From NCBI RefSeq assembly GCF_024701975.1, contig NZ_JANLNM010000001.1:1302001-1366000 (forward strand): a DNA stretch of 64,000 bases, given 5' to 3'. The notes beneath the pieces were generated by a model that saw only the letters and a list, made by a program, of their open reading frames with translations, was not told where the DNA came from and did not search any database. Below are positions 30,326 through 38,621 of the stretch, piece by piece. The position numbers and the translations under genes are program-made. The first letter of the stretch is position 1; the number at the start of each line of letters is the position of its first letter. The stretch comes from Variovorax sp. ZS18.2.2. GTDB lineage: Bacteria; Pseudomonadota; Gammaproteobacteria; Burkholderiales; Burkholderiaceae_C.

Positions 30326-30950
30326 CCGGCTTTGCAGGGTGTTCCTGTTGGCATTGGCGTTCTGTGCCGCCCCGGCGTGGGCGTTCGACCTGCCTGAGTT
30401 GATGGGCCTGTTGGCCAAGCAGAAGAGCGGCGAGGCCCGCTTCACCGAACAGCGCTTCGTGCACGGCCTGGAAGGTCCGCTCGATGCGAGCGGCACGCTG
30501 AGCTTCGACGCACCCGACAAGCTCGTGCGCCGCACGCTGTCGCCGCGCATCGAGACCATGGCGGTCGACGGCAACACGCTCACGCTTTCGCGCGGCGGCC
30601 GCAACCGCACGCTGGCGCTGGACAGCATGCCCGAGCTGCTCGGCCTGGTCGAAGCCATGCGCGGCACGCTGAGCGGCGACGGCGCGACGCTGCAGCGCTA
30701 CTTCAAGAGCGCGGTGACGGGTGCGCCGGCCAAGTGGACGCTCGACCTGACACCCATGGACAGCCGGCTCGCCGCGCAGGTGCGCAGCATCCGCATCACC
30801 GGCCGCGCCAGCGACGTGCTGGGGCTGGAGATGGAGTTCGTCGGCGGTGACCGCTCGGTGATGAACATCTCGCCGAACGCGCCGGCACCGGCCGCCGCGG
30901 CATCCACCAACGCGGCCCCGTCCGGCGCGGCCGGACGCACCACACCGTGA
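30315..30950 (+). CDS. LolA-like outer-membrane lipid carrier protein
   Basis: Periplasmic protein of 211 aa with a cleavable signal (cleavage after AWA) and a LolA-type fold: FDLPELMGLLAKQKSGEARFTEQRF, then GTLSFDAPDKLVRRT and a GGRNRTLALDS strand. It ends in an Ala/Pro-rich tail. Such LolA-like genes (ApeL) are standard in aryl-polyene clusters and are thought to carry the product across the periplasm with the MMPL exporter. The ATG at 30315 overlaps the acyltransferase gene by 11 bp. Confidence 0.85.
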   Translation: MRLDRLCRVFLLALAFCAAPAWAFDLPELMGLLAKQKSGEARFTEQRFVHGLEGPLDASGTLSFDAPDKLVRRTLSPRIETMAVDGNTLTLSRGGRNRTLALDSMPELLGLVEAMRGTLSGDGATLQRYFKSAVTGAPAKWTLDLTPMDSRLAAQVRSIRITGRASDVLGLEMEFVGGDRSVMNISPNAPAPAAAASTNAAPSGAAGRTTP

Positions 30951-33355
30951 CTCGCGTGACTGCCGCGACGGCGCCGCAGGCGGGCGGCCCGCCGAGCTGG
31001 CAGCGCAGGGCGGTCGTGCTGCTGGCGTGGCTGCTGGTGCTGCTGTGCGGCGCATTCGTCATCGCGCGCACGCAGATCGGCGCCGATCTCTCGGCGTTTC
31101 TGCCCAAGAGCCCCGACCTGCGCCAGCGCGTGCTGATCGAGCAGCTGCAAAGCGGCGTCGCCTCGCGCACGCTGATGCTGGGCATTGAAGGCGGCAGCGC
31201 CGAGCAACGCGCCACGGTGTCGCGTGCCACGGCGAAGGCCATGCGCGAGAGCCAGCTCTTCGACCTGATCCAGAACGGCGATGTCGGCGACTGGAGCGAA
31301 GCCGGCACCTGGGTGTTCCAGCACCGCTACCAGTTGTCGCCCGGCGTCACGCCCGGGCAGTTCACGGCCGAGGGCCTGCGCGACGCGATCAACGAGACGC
31401 TGTCGATGCTCGGCACGCCGGCCGGCAATGTGATCAAGCCCTTCCTCGACCGCGATCCGACCGGCGAGACGCAGCGCATCGCCATGGAACTGGTGCCGGC
31501 GAGCGCGCCGCGCAGCGAAGACGGCGTGTGGATGTCGCGCACCGCGCCGCGCGCGCTGATGATCGCCACCACGCGCGCCGCCGGCAGCGACCTTGACGCG
31601 CAAGCGGTGGCCATCGCGAAGGTGCATGCCGCCTTCGAGGCCGCCACGCGCGAGATGGGCGAGGCCAAGCCCAAGCTGCTGCTGAGCGGCCCGCCGGTGT
31701 TCTCGGTGATGAGCCGCGACAAGATCAAGACCGAAGCCATCCACCTCGCGATCGTCGGCGGCATCGTGATGGGCGCACTGCTGCTGCTGGCCTTCGCCTC
31801 GCCGCGCGCGCTGCTCATCGCTTTCCTGCCGGTGGCGACGGGCGTGGTGATCGGCACCGCGAGCGTGAGCCTGGTGTTCGGCTCGGTGCACGGCCTCACG
31901 CTGGGTTTCGGCAGCACGCTGATCGGTGAGACGGTGGACTACGCCATCTATTACCTGATCCAGGCGCGCGGGGCCGCCGTGGCAGGCACCGGCTGGCAGC
32001 GCTGGCGCGACCTCAACTGGCCCACCGTGCGGCTCGGGCTGCTCACCTCGGTGTGCGGTTTCGCGGCGCTGGTGTTCTCGGGCTTCCCGGGGCTTGCGCA
32101 GTTGGGCGTGTTCTCCATTGCCGGCTTGGTGGCTGCCGCGCTGGCCACGCGCTATGTGCTGCCCATGCTCGCACCCGATGGGGCGACTGGCATGGGCATG
32201 CGCAAGTACATGGCGCAGGTCGCCGGCATGCTGGTGCGCGGCCTGCCGCGCCTGCGCTGGCCGCTGGCCGCGCTCGGTGTGGCTGCGCTCGGGCTGGTGC
32301 TGTGGCAGGGCGGGCACCTCTGGCGCGCCGATTTGGGCGCGATGAGTCCGGTGCCCAAGTCGGCCCAGCAGCTCGACGAGATGCTGCGCAACGACATCGG
32401 TGCAAGCGATGGCGGCGTGCTGGTGGTGGCCTACGGCGACGACGATCAGGCGGCGCTGCAGAACACCGAAGCGGCCGCCGCGAAGCTCGATGCGCTGGTC
32501 GACACGGGCGAACTCGTCGGCTACGAGGCCGTCACGCGCGTGCTGCCCAGCGCGGCGGCGCAGCGTGCACGCATCGCGAGCCTGCCCGACGCGGCCACGC
32601 TGCAAGCCAGCCTCGCCGAAGCGACGAAGGGCCTGCCGCTGCCGGCTTCGCGGCTCGGGCCGTTCCTGGCCGACGTGGAGGCGGCGCGCAAGCAATCGCC
32701 CGTGCAGCGCGCCGACCTGGCCGGCGGGCCGCTGGGCTCCGTGCTGAACACGCTGATGTACCAGCGCCCGGGCGGCGGATGGGCGACGCTGCTCGTGCTG
32801 CACCCCGGCCCGAAATTCGACCAGGGCCGGCTCGAAGCCGCGCTCGCGGGCACGACCGACGTGCAGGTGGTCGATGTCGGCCGCGAACTCGCGAGCCTGT
32901 ACCAGCGCTATCTGCACGAGGCCTTCGTGCAGGTGCTGCTTGGCGCGCTGGCGGTGGTGGTGCTGCTCGGCATCTATTTGCGGTCGTGGCGCCGGTTGCT
33001 GGCCGTGTGCCAGCCGCTGGTGTTTGCGGTGATGCTCACGTTGGGCGGCATGGCGCTCGCGCAGGCCGCGCTCGGCATCCTGCACCTGGTGGGGCTGCTG
33101 CTGATCGTGGCGGTGGGCTCGAACTACGCGCTGTTCTTCGATCAGCTGCGTACGACCGGGCGGGCGGATGAAGACACGCTGGCTTCGCTGATGCTGGCGA
33201 ATCTGACGACGGTGGTGTCATTCGGCTTGATTGCGATATCGGATATCCCGGCGTTGTCGTCAATCGGTCGCGTGGTCGCGCCGGGGGCGTTGCTGGCGCT
33301 GTTGCTGTCGGCGGCATTCGCCCGGCATGTGGCGCCGTCCGAACGGCGCACCTGA
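30947..33355 (+). CDS. MMPL/RND-type lipid exporter (ApeM-like)
   Basis: An 802-residue inner-membrane transporter with twelve predicted helices in two MMPL halves. Each half has one helix, a large periplasmic loop (about 45-265 and 430-650), then five helices. GFGSTLIGETVDYAIYYLIQA near residue 325 and VAVGSNYALFFDQLR in the second half are the conserved transmembrane-4-like segments with acidic residues for proton coupling. It should export the finished lipid or polyene. The GTG start overlaps the LolA-like stop (GTGA). Confidence 0.9.
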   Translation: MTRVTAATAPQAGGPPSWQRRAVVLLAWLLVLLCGAFVIARTQIGADLSAFLPKSPDLRQRVLIEQLQSGVASRTLMLGIEGGSAEQRATVSRATAKAMRESQLFDLIQNGDVGDWSEAGTWVFQHRYQLSPGVTPGQFTAEGLRDAINETLSMLGTPAGNVIKPFLDRDPTGETQRIAMELVPASAPRSEDGVWMSRTAPRALMIATTRAAGSDLDAQAVAIAKVHAAFEAATREMGEAKPKLLLSGPPVFSVMSRDKIKTEAIHLAIVGGIVMGALLLLAFASPRALLIAFLPVATGVVIGTASVSLVFGSVHGLTLGFGSTLIGETVDYAIYYLIQARGAAVAGTGWQRWRDLNWPTVRLGLLTSVCGFAALVFSGFPGLAQLGVFSIAGLVAAALATRYVLPMLAPDGATGMGMRKYMAQVAGMLVRGLPRLRWPLAALGVAALGLVLWQGGHLWRADLGAMSPVPKSAQQLDEMLRNDIGASDGGVLVVAYGDDDQAALQNTEAAAAKLDALVDTGELVGYEAVTRVLPSAAAQRARIASLPDAATLQASLAEATKGLPLPASRLGPFLADVEAARKQSPVQRADLAGGPLGSVLNTLMYQRPGGGWATLLVLHPGPKFDQGRLEAALAGTTDVQVVDVGRELASLYQRYLHEAFVQVLLGALAVVVLLGIYLRSWRRLLAVCQPLVFAVMLTLGGMALAQAALGILHLVGLLLIVAVGSNYALFFDQLRTTGRADEDTLASLMLANLTTVVSFGLIAISDIPALSSIGRVVAPGALLALLLSAAFARHVAPSERRT

Positions 33356-34194
33356 TGGGAAAATCCGCTGCCATGTCCTCCGCAACCGCCACCCCCGAAT
33401 CCTGGCCCTGGCCGCCGGCCATGCGCGCCAGCGCGGCCTGGCATGTGGCGGCCATCGGCGCGGGCGTGCTGGTGCCGGGCGCCTGGCCCTGGGCCATTGG
33501 CGCGATCGTGCTCAACCACGCGCTGATCACCGGCGCCGGTCTCACGCCGCGCAGCAACCTGCTGGGGCCCAACCTCACGCGGCTGCCCGAAGCGGCGGCA
33601 GGGCGCCGCGAAGTGGCGATCACCATCGACGACGGACCGGAGCCCGAGGTCACGCCCCGTGTGCTCGACCTGCTGGACGCGCACGGCCAGCGCGCCACCT
33701 TCTTCTGCATCGCCGAACGCGTGCTGGCACATCCGGAACTGGCGCGCGAGATCGTGGCGCGCGGCCACAGCATCCAGAACCACACGGCACGGCACCGGCA
33801 CAACTTCTCGTTCCTCGGGCCGCGCGGCTTTGCGAGCGAGATCGCGCGCGCGCAGGACATCCTGACCGAGGTCACCGGCCAGCGCCCGACCTGTTTCCGC
33901 GCGCCCGCCGGGCTGCGGAACCCCTTTCTCGAACCGGTGCTGCACCGCCTGGGCCTCTCGCTCGTGAGCTGGACGCGGCGCGGTTTCGACACGCGCGAAG
34001 GCGACCCCGCCAAGGTGATGGCGCGTCTCGCCCGCAACCTGCAGGCCCGCGACATCCTGTTGCTGCACGACGGCAACGCCGCGCGCACCGCCGAAGGAAA
34101 ACCCGTTTTGCTGGAGGTATTGCCCTTGTTGCTCGAACGCCTGCGCGCCGATGGATTGCGCGCCGTGACCCTGCCCGAAGGAATGAAGGAATGA
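33355..34194 (+). CDS. NodB-type polysaccharide deacetylase family protein in the aryl-polyene-type operon
   Basis: A 279-residue protein with two N-terminal hydrophobic segments (about 25-60), likely a membrane anchor, and a NodB domain. The catalytic site is intact: TIDDGPEP with Asp92/Asp93 and the metal motif HTARH (His143, His147), followed by RAPAGLRNP and LLLHDGN. Such enzymes remove acetyl groups from carbohydrates, often from peptidoglycan or GlcNAc-lipids. It is not a standard aryl-polyene gene, so a sugar or amide in the product may be its target. TGATG overlap with the MMPL gene. Confidence 0.88.
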   Translation: MGKSAAMSSATATPESWPWPPAMRASAAWHVAAIGAGVLVPGAWPWAIGAIVLNHALITGAGLTPRSNLLGPNLTRLPEAAAGRREVAITIDDGPEPEVTPRVLDLLDAHGQRATFFCIAERVLAHPELAREIVARGHSIQNHTARHRHNFSFLGPRGFASEIARAQDILTEVTGQRPTCFRAPAGLRNPFLEPVLHRLGLSLVSWTRRGFDTREGDPAKVMARLARNLQARDILLLHDGNAARTAEGKPVLLEVLPLLLERLRADGLRAVTLPEGMKE

Positions 34195-34958
34195 GCGCCG
34201 TGATGTCGTCGCAATCGACGGACAACGCGTGGCGCGAGCTGCATGAAGCCGCGACCGTTCCCTACAAGAAGGGCGGCACCTTCGCCTGGCAGTTCGCACG
34301 CGGCAAGCTCGGGCGCGATCCGGTGTTCCGTGGCCTGCTCGAACGCGGGCTGATCGACGCGCAGCATCGGCGCGTGGTCGATATCGGCTGCGGGCAAGGC
34401 CTCTTCGTGAGCCTGCTGGCCTCGATGAGCGCGATGCAGCAGCAGGGCCGCTGGCCCGCTTCATGGGCCGCCACGCCGGCCGCCGCGGACTACACCGGCA
34501 TCGAGCTGATGCCCAAGGACGTGGCGCGCGCCGAGGCGTCGGTCGGCCACCTGCAGCCGACGCCGCGCCTGGTGTGCGCCGACATGTGTTCAGCCGCCTT
34601 GCCCGACTGCGACCTGGTCGTGATCCTCGACGTGCTGCATTACGTGGACCTCGCGGCGCAAGAGGGCGTGTTGACGCGCGTGCGCGATGCGCTGCAGCGC
34701 GGCGGCAGTCCGAAAGCCCGCTTGCTGCTGCGCGTGGGCGATGCATCGAGTCGGCGCGGTTTCGCGATCAGCCAATGGGTCGATCGCACGGTGACGCGCA
34801 TCCGCGGCCACAAGGTCTCGCCGACCTGGGGCCGCCCGCTCGCCGAATGGACGGCGCTGCTGCAGCGCCTGGGTTTCCGCGTGCAGAGCATTCCGATGAG
34901 CGAAGGCACGCCGTTCGCCAACGTGCTGCTGGTGGCCGACCTGGAGGCTGCCGCTTGA
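34191..34958 (+). CDS. SAM-dependent methyltransferase in the aryl-polyene-type operon
   Basis: Class I methyltransferase of 255 aa. The SAM motif is VVDIGCGQGLF near residues 62-72; the acidic motif II is YTGIELMPKD, and VVILDVLHYVD is motif IV. It could O-methylate an aryl head group, as suggested by methylated aryl polyenes, but the sequence alone does not give the substrate. It starts ATGA-overlapped with the deacetylase and ends TTGA-overlapped with the dehydratase, so all three are tightly coupled. Confidence 0.87.
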   Translation: MSAVMSSQSTDNAWRELHEAATVPYKKGGTFAWQFARGKLGRDPVFRGLLERGLIDAQHRRVVDIGCGQGLFVSLLASMSAMQQQGRWPASWAATPAAADYTGIELMPKDVARAEASVGHLQPTPRLVCADMCSAALPDCDLVVILDVLHYVDLAAQEGVLTRVRDALQRGGSPKARLLLRVGDASSRRGFAISQWVDRTVTRIRGHKVSPTWGRPLAEWTALLQRLGFRVQSIPMSEGTPFANVLLVADLEAAA

Positions 34959-35410
34959 CGGCGCCGCAAACGCTGGACCGCGCGGGCATTGCCAAGCGCA
35001 TCCCGCACAGCGGCAGCATGTGCCTGCTGGAGCGGCTCGACGGCTGGGATGCGGAAGCGATCCACTGCAGCACGACCACCCACAGGCTGGCGGACAACCC
35101 GCTGCGCACGGCCGGCGGATTGCTGGCCCCGAATGCCATCGAATACGCGGCGCAGGCGATGGCGCTGCATGGCGGTTTGCTGGCTGCTGAAGGCAGCACG
35201 CCCTCGGCCGGTTTTCTGGCGAGTGCGCGCAATGTGCGGCTGGCCGTCGCGCGGCTTGACGACGTCGAGGGCGAACTGCACGTGCAGGCCCGGCGCCTGT
35301 CGGGCGACGAGCGGCAGATCCTCTATGAATTCGCGGTGAACGCCGACGACGGCCGCACATTGGCCGAGGGCCGGGCCGTGGTGGTTCTGAACACGCCACT
35401 CGCAACATAA
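34955..35410 (+). CDS. 3-hydroxyacyl-ACP dehydratase-like hotdog protein (ApeP-like)
   Basis: A 151-residue hotdog-fold protein. IPHSGSMCLLERLDGWD at residues 17-33 matches the ApeP/FabA-FabZ-like start (PHxGxM), and a central helix contains LAPNAIEYAAQAMALHGGL. It is the second dehydratase of the operon besides the domain fused to the ligase, the usual two-dehydratase layout of aryl-polyene systems. The start is a TTG at 34955 overlapping the methyltransferase stop; no ATG is available before the conserved region. Confidence 0.85.
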   Translation: MTAPQTLDRAGIAKRIPHSGSMCLLERLDGWDAEAIHCSTTTHRLADNPLRTAGGLLAPNAIEYAAQAMALHGGLLAAEGSTPSAGFLASARNVRLAVARLDDVEGELHVQARRLSGDERQILYEFAVNADDGRTLAEGRAVVVLNTPLAT

Positions 35411-35424
35411 GAAAGCACCGCAAC

Positions 35425-36156
35425 ATGAGTCTCGAAGGAAAACGCGCGCTGATCACCGGCGCCAGCGGCGCACTCGGCGCGGCCATGGCCGAGCGGTTCG
35501 CGCGCGATGGCGCGACGGTGCTGCTGCACGCCAACTCGCGGCCTGAAGCGGTCGAGCAATTGGCAGCTTCGATCACGGCGGCGGGCGGCAAGGCGGAATG
35601 CCATGTGTTCGACCTGCGCAGCGATGAGGCCTCTGCCGCCGCGTGCGCGCGCATCCTGGAAGGCGGGGCGGTCCAGATCCTCGTCAACAACGCCGGGGTG
35701 CATGACGATGCGGTGCTGCCGGGCATGCGCGCGGATCAGTGGCACAAGGTGATCGACGTGTCGCTCAACGGCTTTTTCCGTGTGACGCAGCCGTTGCTGC
35801 TGCCGATGATGCGCACGCGCTGGGGGCGCATCCTGAACATCTCGTCGGTGTCCGCGATCACGGGCAACCGCGGGCAGGTCAACTACGCCGCGGCCAAGGG
35901 CGCGCTCAACAGCGCGACCAAGGCGCTGTCGCTCGAAGTGGCGTCGCGCGGTGTGACTGTCAATGCGATTGCGCCAGGGATCATCGCGTCGCCGATGGCG
36001 GATGCGGTGTTCGATCCGGCGGTCATCAACCAGATGGTGCCGGTGAAGCGGGCGGGGACGCCGCAGGAAGTGGCCGCGCTGGCGTCGTTCCTGGCGAGCG
36101 AAGAGGCGGCCTACATCACCGGGCAGGTGATCTCGATCAACGGCGGGATGATCTGA
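35425..36156 (+). CDS. fabG: 3-oxoacyl-ACP reductase, FabG-like (ApeQ-like)
   Basis: NADPH-dependent short-chain reductase of 243 aa. Cofactor motif TGASGALG lies at 11-18, NNAG near 88, and the catalytic Ser (near 141), Tyr154 and Lys158 (YAAAK) are in place. It ends ITGQVISINGGMI, the normal FabG tail. As last gene of the operon it would reduce 3-oxoacyl-ACP made by a ketosynthase, yet no ketosynthase is encoded nearby. It lies 14 bp after the dehydratase gene. Confidence 0.9.
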   Translation: MSLEGKRALITGASGALGAAMAERFARDGATVLLHANSRPEAVEQLAASITAAGGKAECHVFDLRSDEASAAACARILEGGAVQILVNNAGVHDDAVLPGMRADQWHKVIDVSLNGFFRVTQPLLLPMMRTRWGRILNISSVSAITGNRGQVNYAAAKGALNSATKALSLEVASRGVTVNAIAPGIIASPMADAVFDPAVINQMVPVKRAGTPQEVAALASFLASEEAAYITGQVISINGGMI

Positions 36157-36171
36157 GGCCGCGGCCGGTCG

Positions 36172-36864
36172 TTACAGCGGCAGCGTATCGAACGCGGCGT
36201 AAGCCGTAGCCAGCCACGACTTCACGCGCTGGCGTTCCAGCAGGCCCAGGGCATGCGCGCCTTCGCGGTCGTTCACAGCCTTCCAGAAGCTCGTGTTCTG
36301 CGCATCGATCTTGCGCATGCTGGCCTCGTGCAGACGCGGCAGTGCAATGACCCGCGCCCCGTTCGCATTCGCCTTGGAGAGCGACTGCGATGCCAGCAGC
36401 ATTCCGAAATCGCTGCCGCGCCCGTAGTTCTGCACCACGATGTAGTTCGGGCGGTTGCCGAAGGTGTCGATCAGCGAGCCGAGCAGGTCGGTGGAGTCCT
36501 TGCCGTCGTCGAGCACGTGCCAGAAATTGACCGTGACGCCGATCTCGGCGAAGACGTCGAACAGGTCCGATTCCTTGATCCAGCGCGACAGCGGCGCCAG
36601 CGTCTGGGCTGCCAAGTCGACGATCACGCTTTGCTTGGGATTGCTTTCGAAGCCGTTCACGACCGTGTCGAGTCCCTCGTAGCTGTCGACCACGACGGGC
36701 GAGGCGAAGCCTTCGTAGAAGCGGGTGAACGAGCTGTGCGAACGGTCGGTGTCGAAGCCGGTGAAAGGGCGGCTGCGGTCGATGAAGTACTGCGCCAGGA
36801 CGCGCGCCGTGACCGACTTGCCGACACCGCCTTTTTCGCCGCCGATGAAATTGATGGAGCTCAT
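36172..36864 (-). CDS. Orphan ParA/MinD-superfamily ATPase
   Basis: A 230-residue P-loop protein. The deviant Walker A GEKGGVGKS lies at 9-17 with the ParA-type signature Lys; FDTDRS follows as A', and SVIVDLAAQ as Walker B. No ParB gene, parS-like repeat or MinC/MinE partner is adjacent. The short C-terminal region and overall shape resemble plasmid TraL-like ATPases. Function is unknown. It converges on fabG with 15 bp between stops and lies 73 bp from hipA on the same strand. Confidence 0.75.
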   Translation of the reverse strand: MSSINFIGGEKGGVGKSVTARVLAQYFIDRSRPFTGFDTDRSHSSFTRFYEGFASPVVVDSYEGLDTVVNGFESNPKQSVIVDLAAQTLAPLSRWIKESDLFDVFAEIGVTVNFWHVLDDGKDSTDLLGSLIDTFGNRPNYIVVQNYGRGSDFGMLLASQSLSKANANGARVIALPRLHEASMRKIDAQNTSFWKAVNDREGAHALGLLERQRVKSWLATAYAAFDTLPL

Positions 36865-36937
36865 GAGTTGCTGCTGCCTCGAATGGGTTGAGGGGTGAAG
36901 GGCGGAATCATTCTAGGGGGCGTGTTTTTCTGTTGGC

Positions 36938-38230
36938 CTATTTGCCGCGCTTGGTCATGCCTTGCAGCAAGGGGTGTGCCTGCAAGCGTTGCTGCAGCCG
37001 TTTCTTCCATGGCGCGGGAAGCGTCGATGTGTCGATCATCCCGGGCCAGAGGCTGCGCGCGAGCCGTGCTGCGTCGGCGACCACGCGCCGCACCAGCGGT
37101 TCGTGCAGGCCGGTCGAGAAACAGAAGGCGCGCACGTTGGCGGGTGTGAAGAGGGCGGTGCGCCTGGGCGCCGCGGTGTTCGTCGGCAGGAGCGGAAGCG
37201 CATGGCCGTCGACGCCCTGGATCGCCGCGTACGCAACGATGTCGTAGGCCGGCGCCAACTGCGGCGCGACGCCGTCGGCATACAGCACGCCGAAGTTCTT
37301 CAGGTGGGCATCGGGGTTGCCGAGCAGGTCGTTCACCGCGAGGCGCCGCACGAGCTCGAGTACCGCGTCCTCGCCCAGCGAGGGGAAGGCCTGCATCGCG
37401 AGCGCCATGTCGAGGTAGCTCGCGCTGTACTTGTGCATCGGGTCCACGGCGAGCACCTGCGCGAAATCTTCGAAGTGAATGCGGCGTGCGCCGTCGCGGT
37501 CGAAGCGTGTGACGGCCAGGAAGTCGGGTTCGTCGGGTAGTGCGTAGCTGTGCTCGGCCTTGATGGCCGAGAGCGGCGCGAGTTCAGCATCGCACACCTC
37601 GACGCCCGCGGCGCCCGCCATCCGCAGCGAGAGCATTTCGAGCTGCGGCATGTGCGGGCGCCCGGCCACGGGCAGCTTGGCGATCACGCGCGTGCTCGCG
37701 CCGGCCCGCGTGCGCGCCACGTAGCGCCCGCCCTGGCGACGCAGGCCAAGCTTGGGCTGCACGCCCGAGACCGAGATGCCCTGCGGCATCGGCAGCTCGA
37801 CCACGGACATCTCGAGCGCGTCCTGGTCCTGGGTGATGAGGCGCTGCAGCGTGCCGCGGTCCACCGACACCGGCTTGGCGCTCACCGCGCCGGGCAAATC
37901 GCCGCCGCAGGCCGCGAGCAGCTCGAAGTGATCGTTCTCCCGGCAGCCGCGGAGTTGCGCGATGTGGCTGCGCAGCACGCCTTCGGGCAGCAGGTTCTGG
38001 AAGAAGCGGGGGAGCTGTCCGCCCTGGGCGTTGAAGAGAGGATTCTTCACGTCGCTCCAGAGGGCGGCCTGTGTGGCGGGGTCGCTCGCCACCATCGAGA
38101 GGGACAGCACCTCTGGTGGCGGCGCGGCGATCAGCTCGGGTTCCGCCACGAAACGACACAGGTCGGCGTACTGGAAGAGCTTGCCGAAGCGCCGCGTGCC
38201 GAGCGAGATCTCAAGGATCTTGACATTCAT
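36938..38230 (-). CDS. hipA: HipA-type serine/threonine kinase toxin
   Basis: Kinase of the HipBA toxin-antitoxin type, 430 aa (E. coli HipA 440). An N-terminal couple domain is followed by the HipA core: SGVQPKLG near 154-161, LLGNPDAHLKNFGVL near 305 with catalytic Asp and Asn, and PAYDIVAY near 328 with the metal-binding Asp. All catalytic positions are kept, so the kinase looks active; E. coli HipA phosphorylates GltX, but the target here is unknown. The ATG at 38230 overlaps the hipB stop by 4 bp. Confidence 0.9.
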   Translation of the reverse strand: MNVKILEISLGTRRFGKLFQYADLCRFVAEPELIAAPPPEVLSLSMVASDPATQAALWSDVKNPLFNAQGGQLPRFFQNLLPEGVLRSHIAQLRGCRENDHFELLAACGGDLPGAVSAKPVSVDRGTLQRLITQDQDALEMSVVELPMPQGISVSGVQPKLGLRRQGGRYVARTRAGASTRVIAKLPVAGRPHMPQLEMLSLRMAGAAGVEVCDAELAPLSAIKAEHSYALPDEPDFLAVTRFDRDGARRIHFEDFAQVLAVDPMHKYSASYLDMALAMQAFPSLGEDAVLELVRRLAVNDLLGNPDAHLKNFGVLYADGVAPQLAPAYDIVAYAAIQGVDGHALPLLPTNTAAPRRTALFTPANVRAFCFSTGLHEPLVRRVVADAARLARSLWPGMIDTSTLPAPWKKRLQQRLQAHPLLQGMTKRGK

Positions 38231-38553
38231 GGCGAGCGGCGCTTGTTGTTGGTGGTGGTGTACGGCGGCGGGGCCGGCGCCTGCGCGACCGCGTGGCCTA
38301 CGCGGGTGGTGACGGGGCGGTAGCCGGGATCGGTGGCTGCGGTTTCGCCGAAGCCCTTGGGTGCCAGCTGCAGTTCCAGTCCGAGCGCATCGACCAGCGC
38401 GAGCAGCGACGACATCTGTGGGTTGCCCTGAAGGCTCAGGGCATTGCGCACCGAGCGCTCGGTGAGCCCCGAGCGCAGCGCAATCTCGGCGGTCGAGAGG
38501 CCCGAGGCATCGCGCCGCGCGACCAGGGTGGTGATGAGTTCCTGCTTGTTCAC
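38227..38553 (-). CDS. hipB: HipB-type antitoxin, XRE family
   Basis: DNA-binding antitoxin of 108 aa. An XRE helix-turn-helix (about 8-62) includes LSTAEIALRSGLTERSVRNAL and SSLLALVDALGLELQL; the C-terminal 40 residues are Pro/Thr-rich and probably disordered. The start is GTG at 38553, and no clear Shine-Dalgarno precedes it, so translation may be leaderless or weak. A palindromic operator touches the start codon, consistent with autorepression. Confidence 0.87.
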   Translation of the reverse strand: MNKQELITTLVARRDASGLSTAEIALRSGLTERSVRNALSLQGNPQMSSLLALVDALGLELQLAPKGFGETAATDPGYRPVTTRVGHAVAQAPAPPPYTTTNNKRRSP

Positions 38554-38596
38554 GGAAATATATTACCGTAAATGGCATTTTAGGAAATATATTTCC
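38552..38596. promoter_or_regulatory. Double palindromic operator of hipBA
   Basis: Two related palindromes stand out in AT-rich sequence: a perfect 14-bp GGAAATATATTTCC (38583-38596) and an imperfect copy GGAAATATATTACC (38554-38567), extended to an 18-bp near-palindrome over 38552-38569. They are 29 bp apart, about three helical turns, and the inner one overlaps the hipB start codon. HipB-type antitoxins bind such paired sites to repress their own operon. Confidence 0.75.
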
Positions 38597-38621
38597 TCCA
38601 AATTCATGCGGTTCGGCAGGC

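Noticed and set aside
27462..30667. Long minus-strand frames across the polyene-type operon
   Set aside because: Antisense to ligase and acyltransferase genes that have full catalytic motifs.
36172..38596. Phage-defence island interpretation of ParA-like plus HipBA
   Set aside because: No nuclease, recombinase, integrase or att-like repeats are present; kept only as a toxin-antitoxin locus with an orphan ATPase.
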